Positions 1 to 7,488 of a stretch of 64,000 bases of DNA are shown here, in pieces. Numbering within the stretch: the stretch's first letter is position 1; each line of letters starts with the position of its first letter. The position numbers and the translations under genes are program-made. The notes under the pieces are model-generated. The model worked only from the letters and a program-made list of their open reading frames with translations. It searched no databases and had not been told where the DNA came from. This stretch comes from Phycisphaerales bacterium (lineage in GTDB: Bacteria > Planctomycetota > Phycisphaerae > Phycisphaerales > UBA1924), in the NCBI GenBank assembly GCA_029260375.1, contig JAJDDI010000053.1, positions 62,001 through 126,000 of the forward strand, written 5' to 3'.

Positions 1-1419
1 CACGTCGTCGCGCTCCTCGCTGGGCAGCGGGTCCGTCCACGCCACCCGCACACCCCGGTCCGTCGGAGCCGTCCGCACGACCCCCGCCGCGTCCAGCGCC
101 CCAAGCACCACCCGGCTGACCTCCGCGATCCCGCGCCCGTACGTCACCCGCTTGCGCTCCGTCTTGGACAGCAGCCCGATCAGCGTCACCCGCAGCGCCG
201 TCGCGCTCGACAGGTTCCCGACGCGCCCCCGCAGCACACCCCCCGCCAGCGGCGGCGCCGCGCTCACCTTGTCCATCGCCTCGCGGATCTCCGCGATGTG
301 CGCGCTCTCGCTCGGGCTCGACGAGTCCCCCCCGAACGCCTCCACCGACGCCTCCATGTTGTCCGTCTGCCACAGCGCCCCGGGCCCCACCGGCGCCCGC
401 TCGAACCCCTCGATCCCCTTGGCCAGGTACATCTGGAAGCTCTGCATCGTCACCCGGCTCGCCCGATCACTCAGCCGCGTGTTCAGCTCGTCCTGCAGCG
501 GGATCAGCGCCTCCACCTCGCTCATCCCCGAGTACCGGAACGGCTGGCTCACGTTCTGCACGTGCACGATCGGCAGCGTCTCGGGCAGCAGCACGCTCCG
601 CGCCTCCTCTGCCAACACCCCGTCCTCGTACACCTGGCGCACGCCGGGCCCGATCAGCTCCAGACTCAGCACCCGCTCGGGGGCGCTGCGCGAACGATCG
701 ATCGCTCGACGACCACCCAGCAGACGCAACCGTCGATCCGACGCCGCAGCGCTCTCCTGATCGCCTGCCTCACGCTCCACGCAGATCGCGTACGCGTCCA
801 GCTCCCGGTAGTCGTCCCGGCTCACGATCGGCGCCCCGCGCGTCGCGTCGATCGGCTCGATCCGCACCGCCTCCACGACCCCCGCGACATCCCCCGCAGC
901 GACGCCCAGCAGCCTCTCCTCGTCGATCCGCACCGCCAGGTCCACGTGCCCGTACACGTGCCCCAGCGTCGCGGCGTCCTGCAGCATCGCGATCCCGCCC
1001 GACGCCTCCCACACCGCCTCGATCACCCGCTCCACCCGCTCCCGCGTCGCCTCGTCCTCGCTCGTGCTCAGGATCCGGATCGACTTGCCGAACAGGAAGT
1101 CCACCATCAGCTGCACGCGCCACGCGATGTCGTTCTCGATGACGACCTCACGCCGCCCCGCCGCCCGGTCGTCCAGCGCCGGGTCGCGCCGGACCCCCGT
1201 CACCCGGTCGGGCAGCCCGACCTCCTGCGCCTGGCGGTACCACCCACGCCGGTTCGGGCTGGCCGCGCCGCCCACCCCCACCGGCTCGAGCGGGTTCCGG
1301 AAGTAACTCCACAGCTTCTCGTAGCGCGGCAGATCCCGCGCCCGTCGCCCGTCAAGGACGGACATCAGCCTTGCCTCGTCGAGGCCTGCCCCGGTAAACA
1401 CGTCGAGCCGGTAGGACAT
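1..1419 (-). CDS. phage portal protein (SPP1 gp6-like), 3' end outside window
   Basis: The frame is open from the ATG at 1419 down to base 1 (473 codons, no stop), so the gene is truncated by the window edge. The product resembles the SPP1-type portal protein, the ring at the capsid vertex through which DNA is packaged. Family-like stretches are YEKLWSYFRNPL near residue 35, VDFLFGKSI near 110, LIPLQDELNTRLSDRA in the middle and a PVGPGALWQ loop followed by an SPSESAHIAEIREAMDKVS helix. G+C and codon use match the host genes. The next gene on its upstream side (1727-1984) is not a terminase, so the portal is first in its unit. It could be a prophage or a domesticated, gene-transfer-agent-like particle gene; the window cannot decide. 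Confidence 0.8.
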   Translation of the reverse strand, partial: MSYRLDVFTGAGLDEARLMSVLDGRRARDLPRYEKLWSYFRNPLEPVGVGGAASPNRRGWYRQAQEVGLPDRVTGVRRDPALDDRAAGRREVVIENDIAWRVQLMVDFLFGKSIRILSTSEDEATRERVERVIEAVWEASGGIAMLQDAATLGHVYGHVDLAVRIDEERLLGVAAGDVAGVVEAVRIEPIDATRGAPIVSRDDYRELDAYAICVEREAGDQESAAASDRRLRLLGGRRAIDRSRSAPERVLSLELIGPGVRQVYEDGVLAEEARSVLLPETLPIVHVQNVSQPFRYSGMSEVEALIPLQDELNTRLSDRASRVTMQSFQMYLAKGIEGFERAPVGPGALWQTDNMEASVEAFGGDSSSPSESAHIAEIREAMDKVSAAPPLAGGVLRGRVGNLSSATALRVTLIGLLSKTERKRVTYGRGIAEVSRVVLGALDAAGVVRTAPTDRGVRVAWTDPLPSEERDDV

Positions 1420-1667
1420 GGGCCGCCCCCTCCACTTCCCCGCGCCGGTCCTGTGTGGCCCCGGCGCTGCCAACTGCCTTGTCCCGCGGCGTCCCCACGG
1501 CGCCGCCTCACCCCTGCTGCCCCGGTCCCGATCCGTGCGCACACCACCGGGCGCCGCGCCGCCACGCATCGCGCGCAACGCCATGCCCCAGCCCGTTCTA
1601 GATCTTTCTCAAACTTCTTCGTGCCGCCGCGCGCCAACGCCCCGCCCGTGCGCACAAACATTGCACT

Positions 1668-1700
1668 GCAAAAACAGACAGCCCCCGCCAAGACGGGGGC
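1668..1700 (-). terminator. rho-independent terminator of the 1727-1984 gene; gap 1420-1726
   Basis: On the minus strand GCCCCCG / CGGGGGC (1681-1700) forms a 7-bp stem with a 6-nt loop, followed by TGTCTGTTTTTG. It lies just past the stop of the small minus-strand gene. The rest of the 307-base gap 1420-1726 is G+C rich and I see no gene in it. Confidence 0.6.
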
Positions 1701-1726
1701 CGCATCGCCGGCGCCGGTTGGTTCGC

Positions 1727-1984
1727 TCAGTCGCCCGTCAGGATCTCAACGTGCGAGTGCTGGTCGAGGTTGACATGCGCGATCTCGCCGTCGTCCTTGC
1801 GCAGCTCGACGCGGTCGATCCACAGCTTCTTGTCCTTGCTGTGGGCGTACCACGACCCGGTCTTCTGCTGCCCCACTCGGATGATCTCGCCCTCGACGCT
1901 GGTGCTCATCGCCCCGCTCAGGCGCGGCACCTGCTGCGTGATCCGCACCCGAACACCCTCGCCAAGCTCGACAGAAGTCCTCAT
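1727..1984 (-). CDS. small conserved-looking protein of unknown function
   Basis: An 85-residue protein beginning MRTSVELGEGVRVRITQQVP and rich in alternating beta-type segments (EGEIIRVGQQKTGSW, LWIDRVELRKDDGE, HSHVEILTGD), as expected of a small beta-barrel or RNA-binding-like fold. The ATG at 1984 is the only good start and a hairpin terminator follows the stop. No catalytic motif, signal peptide or membrane segment is visible. I do not recognise the family. It is transcribed toward the portal gene but separated from it by about 300 bases and a terminator. Confidence 0.65.
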   Translation of the reverse strand: MRTSVELGEGVRVRITQQVPRLSGAMSTSVEGEIIRVGQQKTGSWYAHSKDKKLWIDRVELRKDDGEIAHVNLDQHSHVEILTGD

Positions 1985-2031
1985 GCCACCACTCTAGCTC
2001 GCTTCAGCCCGCCCCGCCCGCCGACCCAGCC

Positions 2032-3633
2032 TTACCCCGCCGCGATCATCCCCTCGATCCGCGCCAGCAGCGCCTCGGCCTCCGCCCGGCTGGGCGCCTC
2101 CCCGATCAGCCGCATGATCGGCTCCGTGTTGCTCGCCCGCACGTGCGCCCACGCCCGCTGCTCGGGCCAGTCCACCCGAACCCCGTCCTGCAGATCGATC
2201 ACCACCCCCGCCTCCCCCTCGCACGCTGTTCGCACCGCCTCCACCGCCGGCTTGGCGGCGTCCTTGCTCGGGATGTTCACCTTCCGCTTGACGATCGTGT
2301 ACCCCGGTGGGACTGGCGTCCCGCCTGTCTCCCCACCCACCGCCATCGAGTTGATCCACGACACCAGCTCCGAGACCGTCTTGCCCGTGCGCGCCATCAG
2401 CGCAAGCGTCAGCGCCATCGCCCCCAGCGAGTCGCGCACGTACACCACCTCGGGCCAGATCACCCCCCCGTTGCCCTCACCGCCCAGCACCACGTCCTCG
2501 CCCGCGGCCTTGAGCGCCTTCATCCGCTCGACCACGTTCGCCTCGCCCACCGCCGTCCGCTCCACCCGCGCCCCGTACCGCGCCGCGACATCATCGATCA
2601 TCCGCGACGTGGACAGGTTCGTCACGATCACCGGCGCGTTCGCCTGATCCTCCCCCGCCCCGGCGGGGGAGGTGTCGCCGCAGGCGACGGAGGGGGTCTT
2701 CCTCGCCTCAAGCAGACTCAACGCCGCGAGCACCAGGGTGTACTCCTCCCCGATGTACTCGCCACGCTCATCGACGATCGCCAGGCGATCCGCGTCCGGG
2801 TCCTGCGCAAACCCAACATCCGCCTTGAGCCCCGGCACGGCGTCGCACAGCCCGCCCTCGCCGGAGAGGTTTTCTTTCGTCGGCTCGGGGGTGTGGGGGA
2901 AGATGCCCGACGGCTCCCCATACAGGAGCACCGCGTGCACCGGCGTATCCTCGAATAACGCTCGATCGGCGTACTGACCCGAACAGTTGACCGCATCGAT
3001 CACGATGCGCATCGGAGTGTTCTCAAGCACATCCCAGAAGTACTCGACACCCGCAATGTCGCTGCACGCATCGAGCACGCGCAGACAATGCGAGTGTTCA
3101 GAGTCGTGGTCCGATGTTGTACTCAAGTACTCAGCCGATGCATCCCAAGTGTGTGACGAATCCTGAAACACCTTGATAATATCGCCCGCAGCGATCGCAT
3201 CTGGTGCGCAAGCATCCGCGTATGACTCGATGACATTCGCTCGCCCATCGGTTCGTCCGCTCCAGCTCTCACGCCGAACGAGCAACTTCAACCCGTTCCA
3301 TTCCTGAGGGTTGTGGCTCGCTGTGATGATGACGGCGCCGTCAGCGCGTTTCGCATCGCAAAGCACGCCGACAGACGGAGTCATCGCGACACCGATCTCA
3401 CAGACCCTGCAGCCCGAGGCGATGAGCGCACTAATGGCCGCGTAGTAGATAGCCTCGCCACCCTCGCGACCATCCCGAGCGACTATGACGTAAGGCCATT
3501 TCTCGTTGTCAGTTCGATCATTCAGCCATACCCCAAACGCCCCCGCATACCGAACCGCCACCTCCGGCGTCAGGCTCTCCCCCACGATCCCCCGCAGCCC
3601 GCTCACCCCCAGAATCAACGGCGCCTCACCCAT
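2032..3633 (-). CDS. glmM: phosphoglucosamine mutase (phosphohexomutase superfamily)
   Basis: Interconverts glucosamine-6-P and glucosamine-1-P for UDP-GlcNAc, hence peptidoglycan and LPS. The 533-residue protein has all four superfamily signatures: phosphoserine loop ITASHNPQEWNG, metal site QDPDADRLAIVD, sugar loop GGEGNGGVIWPE and phosphate site RASNTEPIMRL near the C terminus. The frame stays open upstream of 3633, but MGEAPLILGVSGLRGIVGES is the normal family N terminus. It is longer than usual (about 450) partly because two palindromic repeats are read in frame (2306-2337, 2651-2696) and because of an acidic segment in an internal low-G+C stretch (about 2950-3535). A phosphomannomutase role cannot be excluded. 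Confidence 0.88.
   Translation of the reverse strand: MGEAPLILGVSGLRGIVGESLTPEVAVRYAGAFGVWLNDRTDNEKWPYVIVARDGREGGEAIYYAAISALIASGCRVCEIGVAMTPSVGVLCDAKRADGAVIITASHNPQEWNGLKLLVRRESWSGRTDGRANVIESYADACAPDAIAAGDIIKVFQDSSHTWDASAEYLSTTSDHDSEHSHCLRVLDACSDIAGVEYFWDVLENTPMRIVIDAVNCSGQYADRALFEDTPVHAVLLYGEPSGIFPHTPEPTKENLSGEGGLCDAVPGLKADVGFAQDPDADRLAIVDERGEYIGEEYTLVLAALSLLEARKTPSVACGDTSPAGAGEDQANAPVIVTNLSTSRMIDDVAARYGARVERTAVGEANVVERMKALKAAGEDVVLGGEGNGGVIWPEVVYVRDSLGAMALTLALMARTGKTVSELVSWINSMAVGGETGGTPVPPGYTIVKRKVNIPSKDAAKPAVEAVRTACEGEAGVVIDLQDGVRVDWPEQRAWAHVRASNTEPIMRLIGEAPSRAEAEALLARIEGMIAAG
2306..2337. repeat. palindromic repeat read in frame inside glmM
   Basis: An imperfect palindrome running GGTGGG...CCCACC with core GGCGTCCCGCC. 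It adds the peptide GGETGGTPVPP just before the VxxR segment of domain 4. The same GGTGGG(G)xAGGCGTCCCGCC unit occurs as an exact inverted pair at 60670-60740, which shows it is a dispersed repeat rather than ordinary coding sequence. Confidence 0.6.
2651..2696. repeat. second in-frame palindromic repeat inside glmM
   Basis: TCCCCCGCC / GGCGGGGGA forms a 9-bp stem with a 2-base loop (2651-2670), followed by a second small stem GTCGCC / GGCGAC and a GGAGGGGG end. It encodes the low-complexity peptide TPSVACGDTSPAGAGED between two conserved domains of the mutase, a plausible surface loop. Confidence 0.6.
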
Positions 3634-3714
3634 CACAGCCCCTTCGTCTCGTGTCTCTGGGTCTCTTCGTCTCTTCCCCTCCCCCACTCTACCCACCGCT
3701 ACACTCTGCCACCT

Positions 3715-4107
3715 ATGTACGAGATCCGCGTCGAGCACACCTTCTCCGCGGCCCACGCCCTGACCATCGGCTCGGCCCGCGAACCCCTCCACGGGCACGA
3801 CTGGCGCGTCCGCGTCACCCTCGAAGGCCCGTCCCTCGACGACGACGCCCTCCTGTGTGATTTCCACACCGTCGAGGACGTTCTCAGGCAGGTCTGCGCC
3901 CCCTTCCACAACCAGACGCTCAACGACGCCCCCCCGTTCAGTGAGGGCGCCAACCCCAGCGCCGAACGCGTCGCCCGGGCCATCGCCGACGAGCTGGCCG
4001 ACCGCCTTGGCGAGGCCCTGGCCCCCCACGCCCGCATCGCCAGCGTCAGCGTGACCGAGGCCCCCGGCTGCGAGGCCACCTACCGCCCGCCGGAGGCCAG
4101 CGCGTGA
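3715..4107 (+). CDS. 6-pyruvoyl-tetrahydropterin / 6-carboxytetrahydropterin synthase family protein
   Basis: A 130-residue T-fold enzyme acting on dihydroneopterin triphosphate. Zinc ligands are His14 (FSAAH) and His26/His28 (LHGHDW). The pattern HNQTLND and the NPSAERVARAI helix are typical of the family. In QueD a catalytic cysteine sits four residues before the first His of HGH; here that position is Arg22 and a Glu (Glu23) follows, as I recall for PTPS-III paralogues that can supply the folate branch. The product could therefore be a FolB substitute rather than QueD. The ATG at 3715 gives the normal length; the stop overlaps the GTG of the next gene. Confidence 0.8.
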   Translation: MYEIRVEHTFSAAHALTIGSAREPLHGHDWRVRVTLEGPSLDDDALLCDFHTVEDVLRQVCAPFHNQTLNDAPPFSEGANPSAERVARAIADELADRLGEALAPHARIASVSVTEAPGCEATYRPPEASA

Positions 4108-6341
4108 GCCCTCCGCCCAAAGACCGCGACAAGAAGAAGAACAAGAAGGACCGCCGCCAGTCGAGCGAGGTCGCGCCCGCCGGCGCCCCCCCCTTGCCCG
4201 AGGGCTCCCCCGAAGCCCGATACTTCAACCGGGACACCTCCTGGCTGGAGTTCAACCGGCGCGTCCTGGCCCAGGCCGTGGACGAGCGCACGCCCCTGCT
4301 CGAACGCGTCAAGTTCCTCGCCATCTTCGCGTCGAACCTCGACGAGTTCTTCATGAAGCGCATCGGGCTGCTCAAGCGGCGTATCGAGTCCGGGCGCGGC
4401 GTCCGCGCCCCGGGCGAGCTGCCCCCCCGCCAGGCCCTGGCCGCCTGCCGCGACATGATCATCGAGATGGTCCAGCAGCAGGCAAACTGCTGGCGGCGCG
4501 ACATCCGCCCCGCCCTGGCCGAGGCCGGCGTCAGCGTCCTGAGCTACGACGACCTGACCGACCACGAGCGCGCCCGCATCGACGACTGGTTCATGGCCAA
4601 CGTCTTCCCCATCCTCACCCCTCTGGCCGTGGACCCCGGGCACCGCTTCCCCTTCATCTCCAACCTCTCCGAGAACCTGGGCGTCCTGCTCCGCGCGCCC
4701 GGCGCCCGTGAGAACAAGTTCGCCCGCGTCAAGATCCCCGACGTCCTCCCCCAGTTCGTCCGCGCCGACGAGCCCGCCGGCGACATCTCCGAACACTCTG
4801 CGCTCCGCCTAATCGCCCTGGACGACCTCGTCCGCCACAACCTCGACGACCTCTTCCCGGGGCTGGACATCATCGCCGTCCAGCCCTTCCGCCTCACCCG
4901 GTCCGCGGCCCCCGACCTCGAGGAAGAAGAGGACGACGAGTACGAGGACCTGCTCGAGCAGGTCGAGGCGGAGCTGCGCCTGCGCCGCTTCGCCAGCGCC
5001 GTCCGCATCCAGATCGAGCCCGACCCACACCCGGAGATCCTCCGCTTCATCCTCGACGAGCTCGAGCTCGACGAGAACGACGTCTACGCCCGCCCGGGCC
5101 CCCTCGCCTTCGCGGACCTGTTCGCCCTGGCCGAGCTCCCGCTCGAGGAGCACAAGGACCGCGTCTGGACCCCCGTCACCCCGCCCGCGCTCACCGCCGC
5201 GCACGACGAGCTCATGCCCGACATCTTCGCCCGCATCCGCGAGGGCGACATCCTCCTCCACCACCCGTACGAGTCGTTTCATCAGTCCGTCGAACGCTTC
5301 ATCGACGAGGCCGCCGCGGACCCCAACGTCCTCGCGATCAAGCAGACGCTCTACCGCTCCTCGAGCGACTCGCCCTTCATCGACACGCTCACCCATGCCG
5401 CCGAGGACGGCAAGCAGGTCGCCTGCCTCGTCGAGCTCCGCGCCCGCTTCGACGAGGAAAAGAACGTCGCCTTCGCCCGCCAGCTCGAGAAGGCAGGCGT
5501 CCACGTCGCCTACGGCGTCGTCGGGCTCAAGACCCACTGCAAGTGCTCACTCGTCGTCCGGCGCGAGACACTCGACGACGGTTCGCTGGGCATCCGCACG
5601 TATGCGCACGTGGGCACCGGCAACTACCACCCCCGCACCGCCCAGCTCTACACCGATCTGGGCCTGCTCACCTGCGACCCCGCGATCACCTCCGACGTCA
5701 TCAAGCTCTTCAACACGCTCACCGGGCACGCCGCCGAGCACGAGTTCGCCCGCCTTCTCGTCGCGCCCAGACACATGCGATCCCGCTTTGACGAGCTGAT
5801 CGTGCAAGAGATCGAGCACGCCAGGGGCGGGCGCCCGGCGCGGATCATCGCGAAGATGAACGCCCTTGAGGACCGCAAGATCACCGAACGCCTCTACGAG
5901 GCCTCGCAGGCGGGCGTCCGGGTCGACCTCATCATCCGCGGCTTCTGCTCGCTCCGCCCGGGCGTGCCGGGCCTCTCCGAGAACATCCGCGTGACGTCCG
6001 TCATCGGGCGGTTCCTCGAGCACTCGCGCGTCTTCTACTTCTCCGCGGGCGAGTCAGACCCGCTCAAGGGATCGTACTACATCAGCTCGGCCGACTGGAT
6101 GTACCGCAACCTGAACAACCGCGTCGAGGCCGCCTGCCCCGTCGCCGACCCCGGCGCCAGGGCCCGCCTCTGGTCGCTCTTCGAGATCATCCTCGCCGAC
6201 GCCCGCGACGCCTGGATCCTCCAGCCCGACGGCTTCTACACCCGCAAATCCCCCGGCCCGGACGCGGACCCGGACTCGCCCGAGTCCGTCGGCACGTTCG
6301 AGTCGCTCATGCGCCTCGCCTCGACCCGCCCCCCGCCCTAG
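4104..6341 (+). CDS. ppk1: polyphosphate kinase 1
   Basis: Makes inorganic polyphosphate from ATP. The 745-residue protein has the PPK1 domain order: N domain with YFNRDTSWLEFNRRVL and SNLDEFFMKRIG, head domain, and two PLD-like catalytic domains. The autophosphorylated histidine is in YAHVGTGNYHPRTAQLYTD and the second catalytic histidine in IGRFLEHSRVFYF. The first 35 residues are lysine-rich and extra to the usual start. The GTG at 4104 overlaps the stop of the pterin gene in GTGA, suggesting coupled translation. Gene ends back to back with the minus-strand reductase, overlapping by four bases. Confidence 0.95.
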   Translation: MSPPPKDRDKKKNKKDRRQSSEVAPAGAPPLPEGSPEARYFNRDTSWLEFNRRVLAQAVDERTPLLERVKFLAIFASNLDEFFMKRIGLLKRRIESGRGVRAPGELPPRQALAACRDMIIEMVQQQANCWRRDIRPALAEAGVSVLSYDDLTDHERARIDDWFMANVFPILTPLAVDPGHRFPFISNLSENLGVLLRAPGARENKFARVKIPDVLPQFVRADEPAGDISEHSALRLIALDDLVRHNLDDLFPGLDIIAVQPFRLTRSAAPDLEEEEDDEYEDLLEQVEAELRLRRFASAVRIQIEPDPHPEILRFILDELELDENDVYARPGPLAFADLFALAELPLEEHKDRVWTPVTPPALTAAHDELMPDIFARIREGDILLHHPYESFHQSVERFIDEAAADPNVLAIKQTLYRSSSDSPFIDTLTHAAEDGKQVACLVELRARFDEEKNVAFARQLEKAGVHVAYGVVGLKTHCKCSLVVRRETLDDGSLGIRTYAHVGTGNYHPRTAQLYTDLGLLTCDPAITSDVIKLFNTLTGHAAEHEFARLLVAPRHMRSRFDELIVQEIEHARGGRPARIIAKMNALEDRKITERLYEASQAGVRVDLIIRGFCSLRPGVPGLSENIRVTSVIGRFLEHSRVFYFSAGESDPLKGSYYISSADWMYRNLNNRVEAACPVADPGARARLWSLFEIILADARDAWILQPDGFYTRKSPGPDADPDSPESVGTFESLMRLASTRPPP

Positions 6342-7462
6342 CTCTCCGCCATCGCCCCGTACGACTCCTCGGCGCCGCCCACGCCCCGCCCCGTGATGGC
6401 GCGCACGATCCGCGCCCCGTGCGCGTGGCTCGTCTCGATGAACACCTTCGTGCGCCGCTGCGTCCCTCCCGTCGCCGTCCCCGCAACGAACACCCCGGGC
6501 ACGCTGGTCTCCATCGTCGTGTGATCGAACCTCGGGCGCCGCTCCTCGCCCTCAAGCTCGATCCCCGCGCGCTCGAACAGCGTCGCGTCCTGCTCGTACC
6601 CGATCAGCAGCAGCACCCGGTCCGCCGCGACCTCCCGAACGCCCCCGCCGACGCGCAGACGCACAACCCGCTCGCCGATCGACTCGACCTCGCTCTCGGG
6701 GATGAACCCGATCTTGCCCTTGCTGATCAGCCACTGAATCTCGGGCGTGAGCCAGTACTTGATCCGCTCCGGATCGAACTCGACGCCGCGGTAGCTCATC
6801 GTCACGCGCGCCCCCACGCGGTGCAGGCGGATCGCCGCCTCCACCGCCGAGTTCTTCCCCCCAACGATCAGCACATCGCGCCCGTAGTACCCGTGCGGGT
6901 CCGCAAGAAAGTGGCTCACGTGGGCCAGGCCCTCGCCCGGAACGCCCAGCGCACGGGCCCGGTGCATGTTCCCGATCGCCAGCACGACCCGACGCGCCCG
7001 GATCCGCCTTCCCTCCCTCTCCCCCCCGGGGAGAGGGTCGGGGTGAGGGGCTCCGTCCTCTTCTCCGCCTTCACGCGCAAGCCGGGCGCCAGGCGCCGGC
7101 CCCCCAACGCCGCGCACACTGCGCCGCATCCCAACAACGAACCCGTCCCCCTCGCGATCGATCGTCTCGACCCGCCAGCCCAGCTCGACCTCCAGCCCTC
7201 GCGCCCCGGCCACCTGGCGCAGGTACGCCAGGTACTCCTCACGCGTCGCCTTCTCCTGGTCCCGCGTCACCAGCGGCACGCCCGCGATCCCGATCCGCTC
7301 CGGGCTCGAAAAATACTTCGTCCCCGGCGCCCACCACCCCATCGTCCAGCCCAGCGTCCCCGCCTCGACCTGCATCGTCTCCACGCCCGCCCCCCGCAGC
7401 GCCGCGTGCACCTCCAGCCCGATGGGCCCCCCGCCCACGATCAGTACGTCCGTTGATTCCAT
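6338..7462 (-). CDS. FAD-dependent NAD(P)-binding oxidoreductase, YpdA-like
   Basis: A 374-residue two-dinucleotide-fold flavoprotein. The FAD motif is DVLIVGGGPIGLEVHAAL at the N terminus; the NAD(P) motif is DVLIVGGKNSAVEAAIRL near residue 210; the family-typical GTKYFSSPERIGIAGVPL and a C-terminal VFVAGTATGG flavin segment follow. This layout matches the YpdA (putative bacillithiol-disulfide reductase) family; there is no CxxC thiol pair of the thioredoxin-reductase kind. The ATG at 7462 is chosen because the FAD motif starts directly after it. About residues 137-150 (EDGAPHPDPLPGGEREGRR) are a translated palindromic repeat. Confidence 0.82.
   Translation of the reverse strand: MESTDVLIVGGGPIGLEVHAALRGAGVETMQVEAGTLGWTMGWWAPGTKYFSSPERIGIAGVPLVTRDQEKATREEYLAYLRQVAGARGLEVELGWRVETIDREGDGFVVGMRRSVRGVGGPAPGARLAREGGEEDGAPHPDPLPGGEREGRRIRARRVVLAIGNMHRARALGVPGEGLAHVSHFLADPHGYYGRDVLIVGGKNSAVEAAIRLHRVGARVTMSYRGVEFDPERIKYWLTPEIQWLISKGKIGFIPESEVESIGERVVRLRVGGGVREVAADRVLLLIGYEQDATLFERAGIELEGEERRPRFDHTTMETSVPGVFVAGTATGGTQRRTKVFIETSHAHGARIVRAITGRGVGGAEESYGAMAES
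7011..7050. repeat. palindromic repeat read in frame inside the FAD reductase gene
   Basis: CCCTCTCCCC / GGGGAGAGGG stem followed by TCGGGGTGAGGGG. Two copies of the same unit lie in tandem at 43239-43325 outside genes. Read on the minus strand it gives the PHPDPLPGGERE peptide. Confidence 0.65.
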
Positions 7463-7488
7463 GCCCGACGGTAGGTCGCCCCCGCCCT

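Noticed and set aside
298-1773. 491-codon plus-strand frame opposite the portal gene
   Set aside because: His/Arg/Pro-rich shadow of the minus-strand portal frame; no start context or family resemblance.
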